Position numbers and translations under genes: made by a program
Notes under the pieces: model-generated
What the model saw: only the letters and a program-made list of their open reading frames with translations
Database searches by the model: none
Told to the model about the DNA's origin: nothing
Shown: piece after piece, positions 52,463-61,513 of the stretch
Position numbering within the stretch: the first letter of the stretch is position 1
Layout: each line of letters opens with the position of its first letter
Assembly (NCBI RefSeq): GCF_028553725.1
Contig: NZ_CP067124.1
Coordinates: forward strand, 2,428,001-2,492,000
Source: Paracoccus alcaliphilus
GTDB lineage: Bacteria > Pseudomonadota > Alphaproteobacteria > Rhodobacterales > Rhodobacteraceae
Length of the DNA: 64,000 nucleotides
Reading direction: 5' to 3'

Positions 52463-52725
52463 GGAGCCTAGATCTACCATCCCCATTGCGTTGGTGTGTT
52501 TCTCATCACCGGGATGGGGTTCGCCATAATAAGTGGCCGACAACGAGATCCCCTCATGGGTGGACTTGAGCGCGGCTTCGGCTTTGGACGACAGGCTGAT
52601 GGCGACATCAAATCCCAGCGCGTGTTTTTCCGTCGCAAAAACCGGCAGGGCGGACAGACCGGCCAGCAAAGCGGCCAGAGGGAGGGGGCGCAGCCCCCTC
52701 TGATAGTTATGTAACGAGATGCCAT
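52463..52725 (-). pseudogene. Secreted protein gene, frameshifted and cut by IS
   Basis: Begins at ATG 52,725 behind AAGGAG (MASRYITIRGG). The frame is lost at a run of five G bases; one more G would continue it as LRPLPLAALLAGLSALPVFA, a signal peptide, then ALGFDVAISLSSKAEAALKSTHEGISLSATYYGEPHPGDE. The IS copy at 52,462 ends it after about 85 residues. Family not recognised, but the predicted product is periplasmic. The homopolymer shift may be decay or a phase-variable switch. Confidence 0.6.
52682..52700 (-). terminator. GC-rich hairpin at the start of the secreted-protein fragment
   Basis: Arms GAGGGGGC and GCCCCCTC with a 3-nt loop, 54 bp after the autotransporter stop on the minus strand. 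It also contains the G run where the next gene loses its frame, so it overlaps coding sequence and may just be chance structure. Confidence 0.35.
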
Positions 52726-52754
52726 TGCTTTCTCCTTGGTATTCAGACACGGCG

Positions 52755-53210
52755 TCAGAACTGCATGCCGAGAGTGGCGCCCAGCCGATGCTCGCGCGCA
52801 TCCGTGGCAAGCTGGCCCTGATAGTCCAGCCTCAGATTGGTATTGCGGCCAAGTTCCATATCGACCCCCATATCCAGCACCGCCGCATTGCGGGCAATCG
52901 GCGCCGCCGCCACGTTGAAGCCCGTGCCCCCTGCAAAGGCCATCGCCAGCTCCGGGCGCGCGTCGCCAAAGGCGTGACGCCAGCCGATGCCGCTACTGAC
53001 GGTCAGTTTGTGGGTCGCCGCCTCGATGGTCGTGGCCGCGCGCACCCCGATTGTGGCGAAGGTCGTGTCCATCTTGCCTTCCGCACCGGCAAGCGCCGTT
53101 TCACCGCCGTTTTCGGCGAAACTGTCGGTGCGCATCCAGACATGGGCAAGCCCGGCATAGGGTTCCAGCGCCATCGTGCCATGGTCGAGCCGGTGGCCGA
53201 CCTCGGGTCC
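52755..53210 (-). pseudogene. Autotransporter beta-barrel, 3' fragment
   Basis: The last 150 residues of an autotransporter outer-membrane barrel: MALEPYAGLAHVWMRTDSFAENGGETAL, GVRAATTIEAATHKLTVSSGIGWRHAFGD, and the terminal strands NTNLRLDYQGQLATDAREHRLGATLGMQF ending in Phe as barrel proteins do. The passenger domain and first strands are removed by the IS copy at 53,211. The original gene was read from the right. Confidence 0.82.
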
Positions 53211-53224
53211 AGACTCATTGAATT

Positions 53225-53665
53225 TCACAGCCAGAACAAGACGGTTGCGGCGAGCATGATCGCGGAGAAGAAGGTTTCCGGGCAGCGGTCGTATCGGGTG
53301 GCGACGCGCCGCCAATCCTTCAGACGGCCGAACATGATCTCGATGCGGTTGCGCCGTTTGTAGCGCCGCTTGTCGTATTTGACGGCCTTCCTGCGGGACT
53401 TTCGACCGGGGATGCAGACCTTTATCCCGCTGTCTTTCAACGCTTCTCTGAACCAATCAGCGTCGTAGCCCCTGTCAGCCAACAGCCAACCCGCCTTCGG
53501 CAGACTGCCCAGAAGAGCCGCGGCGCCTGTGTAGTCGCTGACCTGGCCGGCCGACATGAAGAACCCGATCGGCCGCCCCGTGGCATCGGCAACGGCGTGC
53601 AGTTTGGTGTTCATGCCGCCTTTTGTCCGCCCGATCTGGCGTGCGCGCCCCCCTTTTTCACGCAC
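53225..53665 (-). CDS. IS427-group transposase OrfB
   Basis: Carries the second Asp (LADRGYDADWFREAL) and the Glu (RRNRIEIMFGRLKDWRRVATRYDRC) of the DDE triad. It is in the -1 frame relative to OrfA, and the overlap contains five A followed by six G bases, a suitable slip site for making the fused transposase. Confidence 0.88.
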   Translation of the reverse strand: MREKGGRARQIGRTKGGMNTKLHAVADATGRPIGFFMSAGQVSDYTGAAALLGSLPKAGWLLADRGYDADWFREALKDSGIKVCIPGRKSRRKAVKYDKRRYKRRNRIEIMFGRLKDWRRVATRYDRCPETFFSAIMLAATVLFWL

Positions 53666-53982
53666 AGGCTCGACGCCGTGCGGTGTGCCTTGAGATAGGT
53701 CGCATCGATCATGATCGTCTTGTGATCGGCGCTCTCAGCGGCCAGGCCGACCATGATCCTGGCGAAGACCCCGTTGTCACTCCAGCGCTTCCAACGGTTG
53801 TAGAGGGTCTTGGCGGGCCCATATTCCTTCGGCGCATCACACCACCGCAACCCATTGCGGTTGATGAAGATTATGCCGCTGAGAACGCGGCGATCATCGA
53901 CGCGGGGCTTGCCATGACTCTTGGGAAAGAACGGCTTCAGGCGTTCCATCTGGGCATCGCTCAGCCAGTAAAGATTGCTCAT
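53611..53982 (-). CDS. IS427-group transposase OrfA
   Basis: MSNLYWLSDAQMERLKPFFPKSHGKPRVDDRRVLSGIIF, the DNA-binding half with the first catalytic Asp in IMIDATYLKAHRTASS. Unlike the copy at 51,691 it has no deletion. A GGAGACCTGATCG site precedes the ATG. Confidence 0.88.
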   Translation of the reverse strand: MSNLYWLSDAQMERLKPFFPKSHGKPRVDDRRVLSGIIFINRNGLRWCDAPKEYGPAKTLYNRWKRWSDNGVFARIMVGLAAESADHKTIMIDATYLKAHRTASSLCVKKGGAHARSGGQKAA

Positions 53983-54069
53983 CGATCAGGTCTCCTTGCG
54001 GAGCCTGAATCATGCCAAACGCCTGAAATCAATGGGTCTGCAGCCAAGTAACCATGAGATATTATGACA

Positions 54070-55014
54070 TTAAATCATAAGTTTATCGCAGAAAAATTGA
54101 CCAATCTCGGGGAAGGCCATGGGGTGATCTTCGCAAACTCCCTTCCCCTGAGTCATCAGGCAGAGGATGACTGGTGCTGATCCAGGCAGGTCCACCCGGA
54201 TCAGGTCGTGCTTGTAATACGAAGCTCGCTCGTCGCCGGTCCAGCTGTTTTGTCCGGCTTTGCTCCAGAGTCGGGCCTCGTCTGGAACCCCGCCGCCAAG
54301 GAACTTGTCCACCTGGAAATGGGGCAGTGCTGCCTCGACGCTGGTCCGGTCGCGTAATAATATATCTTGTGCTCGCTGGCGTGCCGGCACGGATAGCGGG
54401 ACATTGCCGGAAAAAATTTCGTAAAAGAGGCGTGCGCCAGCGATTGGAGTCAGAGCGTTCAGATATTGACCCGACGACCCCGCGTATTGTGCTTCACGCC
54501 CGTAGCGGATGTCATCCATCAACTTTTGCGTGATGTTGCATTGGGCGAAGTCCGGGCCAAATTCAGGCCACGGCGTTGATGTATAAAAGCGATTCAGGCC
54601 CTCGCGCCGGTCGCGCCAGTCGTCAAAATCGGCGCCGAACAGCATCGTGTCGCCGGTGGTTTCGGTGATGATGTCTATGACGTAATTAGTGCCGGTATTC
54701 GAGGACCACAGGATCATATCACGCATGGCACGGGACAACTCGTCGTCATCCACAACCTGACCAGTATCGATCGCATTCAGCGCGTGAACCAGATGAAAGA
54801 CTTTCACCAGACTGCATGGATAGCAGCGCCAATCGCCGCGGTAGGCGAAGCCGTCGGGCGGTTGGCCAAGATTATTCTCACGCAACGCCACAAAGCCGAA
54901 ATTGTCTGAACGCAAGCCTTTGTCAGCAAAGCGGTCAACCAGTTCTGTCGCGATGGTTTCGCAGCGGTCGGACCAATCCGCGTCGGTTTTGAAGAACATC
55001 TCGGTGGCTTTCAT
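54070..55014 (-). CDS. Serine hydrolase, beta-lactamase/penicillin-binding fold
   Basis: 314 residues with the Ser-x-x-Lys motif at about 68-71 (CSLVKVFHLVHAL) and Ser-x-Asn in LWSSNTGTNYVIDI near 104, the first two motifs of the class A beta-lactamase fold. The third (Lys-Thr/Ser-Gly) may be SKAGQN. No signal peptide, so it is probably cytoplasmic and not a classical beta-lactamase. It is the last gene, 12 bp behind the peptide ABC transporter genes, which suggests action on an imported peptide or amide. Substrate unknown. Confidence 0.8.
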   Translation of the reverse strand: MKATEMFFKTDADWSDRCETIATELVDRFADKGLRSDNFGFVALRENNLGQPPDGFAYRGDWRCYPCSLVKVFHLVHALNAIDTGQVVDDDELSRAMRDMILWSSNTGTNYVIDIITETTGDTMLFGADFDDWRDRREGLNRFYTSTPWPEFGPDFAQCNITQKLMDDIRYGREAQYAGSSGQYLNALTPIAGARLFYEIFSGNVPLSVPARQRAQDILLRDRTSVEAALPHFQVDKFLGGGVPDEARLWSKAGQNSWTGDERASYYKHDLIRVDLPGSAPVILCLMTQGKGVCEDHPMAFPEIGQFFCDKLMI

Positions 55015-55026
55015 GGGGAAATATGA

Positions 55027-55989
55027 TCAGTTGGAGGCAACTGCCTTCCAGCAGCGGACACTTCCGCTCCGGCCGTCTGAAAGCATCGGTTGAGGCTTCT
55101 GACAGGCGGCCTCCGCAAGCGGACAGCGGGGCGCAAAACGACACCCAGGCAGGACAGTGAAAGGATCGGGGACTTCGCCAGTTATGGGTTCCGCCAGAGG
55201 CTGTGTTTGGCGGACGTCCGGCACGGCGGCGATCAGCGCCCGGGTATAGGGATGGCGTGGATCAGCAAAGAGGTTTTGACTGTCCTGCAGTTCAACAATC
55301 TCGCCCAGATACATGACAGCCACCCGGTCGCAGAGATATCGAACCACATTCATGTCATGTGAGATGAAGATGATCGTCAGTCCTTTCTCGCGATTCAGCT
55401 TTTTCAGCAGATTTATGATTTGCGCCTGAACTGACGCATCGAGCGCAGAGACGGGTTCATCCGCCACCAGGATTTCCGGTTCCGGGCACAGCGCGCGTGC
55501 GATCGATACGCGCTGGCGCTGACCACCTGAAAGGGCATGTGGAAATTTCAACGCTGTTTCAGGGGCAAGGCTGACCTCTTCGAGGATTTCGGCAACACGT
55601 GATGTGCGCCCGGCACGTGACAGTTTCGGGAAATAATGGGCGACGACTTCCGCCAGTTGCGCCCCAATGGTCATGCGCGGGTTCAGCGAGGAATACGGGT
55701 CCTGAAACACCATCTGCAGTCGACCGGCCGGATCGGGTCCGGAAAGCAGCGAGTCTTTGAACATGACCCTTCCGCCGTCAGTTGGCTGAAGCCCGACGCC
55801 GATGCGCGCGAGAGTGCTTTTCCCGCATCCGCTTTCACCGACGATACCAAGAATTTCCCCCGAGTTGACTTGCAGATCCACGCCCCGCACTGCGTGCAGA
55901 TAAATCTGCGGCCGTCCTGCAAGCGAATCGAGAACGCCGCGCTTGACCGGGAACCGGCGCTCAACCTTCTGAAAATCAAGCTGGGACAT
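55027..55989 (-). CDS. Peptide ABC transporter ATPase (DppF/OppF type)
   Basis: About 320 residues. Walker [17 protein letters not shown], signature LSGGQRQRVSIARAL, Walker B EILVADEPVSALD, H-loop ISHDMNVVRYL, and the oligopeptide C-terminal motif with Cys residues ([17 protein letters not shown]). Start at 55,989 (MSQLDF) is preferred to TTG 55,995 because GAGG lies six bases upstream. Overlaps the end of the previous ATPase gene by 14 bp. Confidence 0.92.
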   Translation of the reverse strand: MSQLDFQKVERRFPVKRGVLDSLAGRPQIYLHAVRGVDLQVNSGEILGIVGESGCGKSTLARIGVGLQPTDGGRVMFKDSLLSGPDPAGRLQMVFQDPYSSLNPRMTIGAQLAEVVAHYFPKLSRAGRTSRVAEILEEVSLAPETALKFPHALSGGQRQRVSIARALCPEPEILVADEPVSALDASVQAQIINLLKKLNREKGLTIIFISHDMNVVRYLCDRVAVMYLGEIVELQDSQNLFADPRHPYTRALIAAVPDVRQTQPLAEPITGEVPDPFTVLPGCRFAPRCPLAEAACQKPQPMLSDGRSGSVRCWKAVASN

Positions 55990-56971
55990 GAGCAACCTCG
56001 GTCAGAATGCAGGCATCTACATGCCCCTCGGACGATCCTTCTCGTGAGTGCAGCGGAGGGGGCGCACCGATCGAGCACTCGGCTTGTGCGTGCTTGCAGC
56101 GCGGCGCAAAGCGGCAACCAGGAGGCGGGCTGACCAGGCTTGGCGGGCCGCCCTCGATTGGAGTCAGGGCATGATCCCGCCCGACCCGGCCAGGCAGGGC
56201 TGCCAGCAGCGCCTGGGTATAGGGATGCGCAGGGCGATCCAGAACCTCACGCACAGCGCCGGTTTCGACCACGCGCCCCGCATACATGACGGCCATCCGG
56301 TCGCAGATCTGCGATACAACACCCAGGTCATGCGTGATCAGGATGATTGATGTGCCAAGCTTGTCGCGGCGCTCTCTCAGTAAGCGCAGGATCTGATCCT
56401 GAACAGTTACATCCAGCGCGGTCGTTGGTTCATCAGCAACGATAAGTTGGGGTCGCAAGGCCAGCGCCATGGCGATGACGACCCGCTGGCGTAGCCCACC
56501 TGATAGTTCATGCGGATAGGCTTCCAGCCGCCGTTCGGGCGAGGTGACTTGCACGTCCTTTAAGAGCTGCAGCGCCGTCATGCGTGCTTCTGCACGAGTG
56601 ATCTTCTGGTGGCGACGGATCACTTCGGTGATCTGTTTGCCGACTTTCATTGTCGGGTTCAGTGCAGTCAGCGGATCCTGAAAAATGAACGCCACATCCC
56701 GCCCGCGTACCTGTGCCAGTTGTCTTTCGTTGAGTCCGGGCAGATCACCTGCGCCTTCCAGCACGATCTGGCCACCAGAGATCCGGGCCTGTGAGCCTCC
56801 AAACAGTCGGAGTATCGAACGGCAGGTTGCCGACTTTCCGCAGCCGGACTCGCCAACGATTCCGAAAATTTCGCCCGGCTGGACATCGAAGCTGACGCCA
56901 TCCACCGCACGAACGGTGCCTGACGGGCTTTCGAATTCTGTGACGAGATCACGGATACTCAGAAGACTCAT
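55976..56971 (-). CDS. Peptide ABC transporter ATPase (DppD/OppD type)
   Basis: 331 residues. Walker [18 protein letters not shown], signature [15 protein letters not shown], Walker [16 protein letters not shown]-loop [10 protein letters not shown] and the C-terminal Cys-containing oligopeptide domain [17 protein letters not shown]. Paired with the DppF-type ATPase to form the heterodimeric motor of the importer. Starts 3 bp after the permease gene stop. Confidence 0.92.
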   Translation of the reverse strand: MSLLSIRDLVTEFESPSGTVRAVDGVSFDVQPGEIFGIVGESGCGKSATCRSILRLFGGSQARISGGQIVLEGAGDLPGLNERQLAQVRGRDVAFIFQDPLTALNPTMKVGKQITEVIRRHQKITRAEARMTALQLLKDVQVTSPERRLEAYPHELSGGLRQRVVIAMALALRPQLIVADEPTTALDVTVQDQILRLLRERRDKLGTSIILITHDLGVVSQICDRMAVMYAGRVVETGAVREVLDRPAHPYTQALLAALPGRVGRDHALTPIEGGPPSLVSPPPGCRFAPRCKHAQAECSIGAPPPLHSREGSSEGHVDACILTEVAHVPA

Positions 56972-56974
56972 GGT

Positions 56975-57796
56975 TCACCCTTTTGGCTTCAGAGCGGTGG
57001 ATAGTCCCTCGCCGAGCAGCGCGAAGGCGATTCCGATCCAGACGATGGCAAGGCCCGGGAAGATCGTCATCCAGGGGGCATCGCGCATGTAGTCGATGCT
57101 CTCGACGATCAGCAGACCCCATTCCGGTGCCGGTGGCTGCACTCCGAGCCCGAAGAACGACATGGCCGCCACAGCCTGAACCGTCAGCACCACATCGGAC
57201 ATGGAATACACCAGCGCAGGAGTGATTGCGTTCGGCAGGATGTGACGCAGCATCACCCGCAATTTCCCAAACCGCAGGACGCGGGTGGCTTCGATGAATT
57301 CCAGTCGTGCGATCAAAAGCGTCTCGCCGCGAACGATGCGGGCATAGCCAATCCAGTTGACGAGAAAGAAGGCGATATAGAGGTTCGTCTCGCTTGGGCC
57401 CAGAACGCCGACGATGGCCAGAACCAATACATAAAAGGGAAATGCCCAGACAATATCGGTCAGGCGCATCAGAGCTGCATCGATTTTGCCGCCGAAAAAG
57501 CCGGCGGCAAGACCAATCATCACGCCGATGGTCATCGGGCCGAAGACACAGATCAGCGCCAGCCGTAAATCATAGACCGCACCGGCCATGACTCGGGTAA
57601 ATATGTCCCGACCGAAGTTGTCGGTGCCGAACCAATGAGTCGCGGAAGGTGATTGCATGGCATTCGCGAAATCCAGCGCGAAAGGGTCATAGGGCGACAT
57701 ATATGGTGTGAGGGCAGTCAGTGCTGCAGTGATTGTCAGCATCGTCAGGCCGATGGCGCCCGCTGGGGTGCGCAGCAGGTTTTTCAGGACGGACAT
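56975..57796 (-). CDS. Peptide ABC transporter permease (DppC/OppC type)
   Basis: About 273 residues, six membrane segments, with the permease EAA-like loop EATRVLRFGKLRVMLRHILPNAITPALVYS. N-terminal extra segment TPAGAIGLTMLTITAALTALTPYM and the motif FGTDNFGRDIFTRVM are typical of DppC. Start taken as ATG 57,796 (GTG 57,799 also in frame), behind GGAG overlapping the DppB gene's end. Confidence 0.92.
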   Translation of the reverse strand: MSVLKNLLRTPAGAIGLTMLTITAALTALTPYMSPYDPFALDFANAMQSPSATHWFGTDNFGRDIFTRVMAGAVYDLRLALICVFGPMTIGVMIGLAAGFFGGKIDAALMRLTDIVWAFPFYVLVLAIVGVLGPSETNLYIAFFLVNWIGYARIVRGETLLIARLEFIEATRVLRFGKLRVMLRHILPNAITPALVYSMSDVVLTVQAVAAMSFFGLGVQPPAPEWGLLIVESIDYMRDAPWMTIFPGLAIVWIGIAFALLGEGLSTALKPKG

Positions 57797-57799
57797 CAC

Positions 57800-58735
57800 T
57801 CACTCCAACCGAACACGCGGATCGGCCAACGCGTAACAGATGTCGGTGATCAGGTTCACGACCACCACCATGATGGCGAAAAACACTGTCAGTCCCCGAA
57901 TGACCGGCAGGTCGCGCGAAACGATGGCGTCGATCAGCAGGCTGCCAAGGCCCGGGACCGAAAAGATCTTCTCGACCACGACCGTGCCGCCGATGATCCA
58001 GCTCACCCGAACGCCAATGATAGAGATGGTCGAAATCAGACTGTTCGGCAGTACATGACGCAAAAAGACTTCATGGTTGCGAAGCCCCTTGGCACGGGCG
58101 GTATCAATGTAATCGGCCTTCATCGCATCGATCAAGGCAGCCCGAAGACTTTGCTGGATTAACGATGCGGTAGACAGTCCGACGACCAGAGAGGGCAGGA
58201 ACAACCTGTAAAGATTCTGGAAGAAGCCCGTTCCGACGCCACCGGTGGGAAACAGGCCCAAGCTGAGCGCCAGACCCAGGATCAGAACGTAACATAGCCA
58301 GAAGGGTGGCAAAGCGATCAGGACGACGAATATCTGCCGGATCGCAACATCCAGATAGCGCCCGCGATTTGCCGCCGCCAGAATCGCGAACGGAAGAGCG
58401 ATCAAAAGAGCGATCACGGTCGAATAGACCACAATGGCCAAAGTGTAGGGCAACCTGTCGGCAACGAGCGTGATGATGGGCTGCTTGTGAAAGATCGACA
58501 CGCCAAAGCTGCCGGTAACGCAATCGCGCAGGAAATAGAGATATTGCACCCAGATGGGTTTATCGAGGCCCCACAATTCGCGCATGGCCTGCAGGTCCTC
58601 TGCGCTGGCTCGGGTGCCCATGGCGCGTGAGGCGGGATCTCCGGGCATGATCTGCAAGAGCAGAAAGCTGATAACCGTGATCCCCAGCAGGACCGGGATC
58701 AGCATCAGCAGACGTCTGAGAATAGCGAGGAACAT
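57800..58735 (-). CDS. Peptide ABC transporter permease (DppB/OppB type)
   Basis: 311 residues. Opens MFLAILRRLLMLIPVLLGITVISFLLLQIMPGDPA, the DppB hallmark, and has the loop MKADYIDTARAKGLRNHEVFLRHVLPNSL for contact with the ATPases. Six membrane segments. The second gene of the operon, 84 bp after the binding-protein gene. Complete. Confidence 0.93.
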   Translation of the reverse strand: MFLAILRRLLMLIPVLLGITVISFLLLQIMPGDPASRAMGTRASAEDLQAMRELWGLDKPIWVQYLYFLRDCVTGSFGVSIFHKQPIITLVADRLPYTLAIVVYSTVIALLIALPFAILAAANRGRYLDVAIRQIFVVLIALPPFWLCYVLILGLALSLGLFPTGGVGTGFFQNLYRLFLPSLVVGLSTASLIQQSLRAALIDAMKADYIDTARAKGLRNHEVFLRHVLPNSLISTISIIGVRVSWIIGGTVVVEKIFSVPGLGSLLIDAIVSRDLPVIRGLTVFFAIMVVVVNLITDICYALADPRVRLE

Positions 58736-58819
58736 GGGCTCTCGTCAGGCTATTGGCCGCAAAGGGGCCGATTGCGTTCCGATGGCGGTGCGGGCCCCTG
58801 TCGGGCAGGGGCTCCATCG

Positions 58820-60328
58820 TCACTTTTCGATCTTCACGTCTTCCAGGCGGAAGTTGGAGGTCGGCAGGACCTGAAAATCCGTGACATAATCTTGCGCCGC
58901 CCACGCCGAGGCAGGGTGATACAGGAAAATGTAGGGTGCTTCGTCATGCAGTATCTGGATCATTTCCCTGAACATGTCACCGCGTTCATCGCCGTCTGCC
59001 GTCCGGCGCTCCTCCTCGTAAAGCTCGTTCAGGCGGTCGCTCTTCCATTCCGTATGATAGGCATTTGCCCGTTCGGGGTTCACACCGACAAAGCCGATTA
59101 TCTGGTCGGGGTCGATCGTGTCGGAGGTCGTATAGGAAACCGACATATCGTAGTTACCGGATTTGGTGGTTTCCCACTGCGTTCCGCCTTCGAGCATTTG
59201 CAGCTGCAGTTTGACACCAACCTGCTGAAGCATCGCTTGCAGCGCGATAGCCGCGTTACGGCTGGTCGCAGCGCCCGAATCCACCAGAAGCTGCGCATCG
59301 AACCCGTCACCATAACCAGCTTCAGACAGCAACTCTTTTGCCTTCTCCGGGTCATAGGGATATTGCGTCAGTTCCGGATCTGCATAGGCCATGACAGGCA
59401 TCGCCGATGCCGCGGGCTCGCCGGCACCATAAAGCACGCCCTGAACCAGCGCATCTTTGTCGATGGCCATGTTCAGTGCCTGTCGGACGCGCTCGTCGTC
59501 GAAAGGCTTGCGGGTGGTGTTCAACTGAACGAAATCGGCGCGATAGGGGATGATTTGGCCGACTGTAATGCCGGACTTGGCTTCAAGATCCTTGAGCTGG
59601 TTCAATGGCGGGTCGAGTGCAATGTCCACCTCGCCGGCTTCCAACTTGATTACCCGGGCAGACGGTTCGGCCACGATTTCAAGCACGGCGTCATCGACAT
59701 GAGGCTTGCCCTCTTGCCAATAATTAGGGTTCTTCTCCAATGTGATCCGCGCGCCACGCGCCCAGTTGGTCAGTATGAAAGGCCCTGATCCCACCGGAGC
59801 GTCGAAAAAGGCATCACCCTTTTCTTCAACCTGATCCTTGGGCAGAATCGCGGCTGCGAAGAGCGCGAGATTATTGAAGCCTGGCGTGAATGGCTCATCA
59901 AGCTGCATTACGATTTGGCGGTCGTTGATGACCTCGAAGCTGGTGAACGGTCGATAGAACCGCCCCCAAGAGGACCCTTCGGAGGCTGCGCGTTCGATCG
60001 AGAACCGCACGTCCTCTGCCGTGACCGGCGTGCCATCCGAGAATTTCGCCTCGCGCAGGTTGAAAGTCAGCGTCATGCCATCTTCGGAGACCGTCCAGCT
60101 TTCGGCGAGGCCAGGCTCAAGGCCTTCTCCGGTTGCGTCCGGGCGAACCAGCGTGTCGAAGATCAGAAGCTGGGTCCAGATCGAGCCGTTGTCGCTGGTC
60201 GCAATGGGATCAAGGCTCAGCGGGTCGAAGCCCATCGCGACACGAAGCGTGTCGGCCGCCGCCGGGATGCCCGCTGCGGTCATGGCAGAGGCCAGCAGCA
60301 ATGCTTTCAGATTAAGTCCGGGATTCAT
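58820..60328 (-). CDS. Peptide-type ABC substrate-binding protein (SBP_bac_5)
   Basis: 502 residues from ATG 60,328 (GGAG upstream), with signal peptide LLLASAMTAAGIPAAADTLRVAMGF. Family features: DPLSLDPIATSDNGSIWTQLLIFDTLV, WTVSEDGMTLTFNLREAKFSDGTPVTAEDV, and the loop YDPEKAKELLSEAGYGDGFD. It determines the substrate: a peptide, or possibly an opine or glycoside, as in other family members. First gene of the five-gene importer, divergent from a LysR gene, which suggests induction by the imported compound. Confidence 0.9.
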   Translation of the reverse strand: MNPGLNLKALLLASAMTAAGIPAAADTLRVAMGFDPLSLDPIATSDNGSIWTQLLIFDTLVRPDATGEGLEPGLAESWTVSEDGMTLTFNLREAKFSDGTPVTAEDVRFSIERAASEGSSWGRFYRPFTSFEVINDRQIVMQLDEPFTPGFNNLALFAAAILPKDQVEEKGDAFFDAPVGSGPFILTNWARGARITLEKNPNYWQEGKPHVDDAVLEIVAEPSARVIKLEAGEVDIALDPPLNQLKDLEAKSGITVGQIIPYRADFVQLNTTRKPFDDERVRQALNMAIDKDALVQGVLYGAGEPAASAMPVMAYADPELTQYPYDPEKAKELLSEAGYGDGFDAQLLVDSGAATSRNAAIALQAMLQQVGVKLQLQMLEGGTQWETTKSGNYDMSVSYTTSDTIDPDQIIGFVGVNPERANAYHTEWKSDRLNELYEEERRTADGDERGDMFREMIQILHDEAPYIFLYHPASAWAAQDYVTDFQVLPTSNFRLEDVKIEK

Positions 60329-60448
60329 GCAGACTACTCCTACACCTGTTGTTGGGCGCTTGTTGATCCGTCTCCCAAAGGCTCGCGCTTCGTCTTTGGG
60401 TTGCCAGAATAATGTTAGACAGACCCAGAAGGACAGAATAATAATAAA

Positions 60449-60464
60449 TATACTGCCCACTATA
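60449..60464. promoter_or_regulatory. Interrupted palindrome between the importer operon and its LysR gene
   Basis: TATACTGCCCACTATA, with matching TATA, TG/CA and TATA blocks in each half, 12 bp upstream of the LysR start in the 148-bp divergent region. Candidate binding site for LysR. The T-N11-A spacing of LysR boxes is not exact. Confidence 0.4.
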
Positions 60465-60476
60465 AGGTGTGTGATA

Positions 60477-61367
60477 ATGAACCTGCGCGAGCTTGAGTTG
60501 TTCGGAACGTTGATGCGGGTGGGGACCACTACGGAGACCGCGCGACTTCTGGGAATATCCCAGCCTGCGGTCAGTGGTCAGTTGAAGCGACTGGAAGGCA
60601 GGCTCGGCATGTCGCTGTTCCATCGAACGGGCAACCGATTGGAGCCTACCCGTGAAGCGAATGAACTTTTTGCCATGGCCATGCCCATTTTCAGCACGCA
60701 CGCGACGATTCGGTCGAAACTCCCGGGCCTGCGCGATCTTGCGGAAAAACCAGTGGCAATCTCGGTGACACCGGCGCTTGTCGAAGGCTTCATTGGTTCG
60801 ATCCTGGTTCGCGCGGGTTATCAGAACTGGAAGAAGCGGATCACTATACGGGTCCATACGCCCGAGGATGATCTACGTAACGGCGAAGCGGATATCGGCT
60901 TGCAGATGGCGGTTCCGCCGAGAGCCGAGTTTCAGGCTCATACTGTTGGCAAGATACCGTTGGTTGCCGTGCTGCCCGAGAATGGTCCACTGGCGCAACA
61001 ACCGGAACTTACATGTGCACGAATCGCGGCATATCCATTGGTTTGCTACAATGCGGACTGGTCACCGATGGGCGAGAGCATTCGCCGCGCTTTCGCGGCT
61101 CAAGGTCTGGCATACGATCCGGCTTGTGTGGTGCCATTCTGTGCAAACGTTTGCAGTATGGTGCGTGTTTGCGGAGGGGTGGGTATCGTCGATGCCATGA
61201 CAGCGCGCGACTATATCATGAGAGGGTTGGTGACCCGGCCCATTCGTGACCTGCCTGACGTATCGATTGTCGCCTTCCATCGACGGCACGAACCATTGCG
61301 CGCGCCAGTGCAGGATCTTCTCAGTGCATTGCTGAAATATGAGGCTACTGTCCAAAAGAAAGCATAG
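60477..61367 (+). CDS. LysR-family regulator of the peptide importer
   Basis: 296 residues from ATG 60,477; the longer frame to 60,021 runs antisense through the binding-protein gene. Helix-turn-helix: MNLRELELFGTLMRVGTTTETARLLGISQPAVSGQLKRLEGRLGMSLFHRTGNRLEPT. The C-terminal domain is the LysR substrate-binding type (ISVTPALVEGFIGSILVRAGY), with several Cys (YDPACVVPFCANVCSMVRVCGG). Divergent arrangement points to control of the adjacent operon. Confidence 0.88.
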   Translation: MNLRELELFGTLMRVGTTTETARLLGISQPAVSGQLKRLEGRLGMSLFHRTGNRLEPTREANELFAMAMPIFSTHATIRSKLPGLRDLAEKPVAISVTPALVEGFIGSILVRAGYQNWKKRITIRVHTPEDDLRNGEADIGLQMAVPPRAEFQAHTVGKIPLVAVLPENGPLAQQPELTCARIAAYPLVCYNADWSPMGESIRRAFAAQGLAYDPACVVPFCANVCSMVRVCGGVGIVDAMTARDYIMRGLVTRPIRDLPDVSIVAFHRRHEPLRAPVQDLLSALLKYEATVQKKA

Positions 61368-61513
61368 GTTTCGCACGCAATACGCATCGAGCTGTTTTGA
61401 CGTGGCGATACCTTCACATGAATTCCCGCGATCAGGCCCCCGGTTTCGATGCTTGACCTACTGCGACCTGAGGCGCGACAAATGCGGACTGAATCCGGAA
61501 CGGGAGAGAGGCA

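Larger units (their letters stand above)
53211..54039 (-). mobile_element. IS5-family (IS427 group) copy, apparently intact
   Basis: Ends AGACTCATTGAATTTC at 53,211-53,226 and, reversed, AGACCCATTGATTTC ending at 54,039, about 15 matching positions with two differences. It contains OrfA and OrfB in the normal overlapping arrangement. No clear target duplication beyond two bases. It lies 30 bp past the stop of the serine hydrolase gene. Confidence 0.85.
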
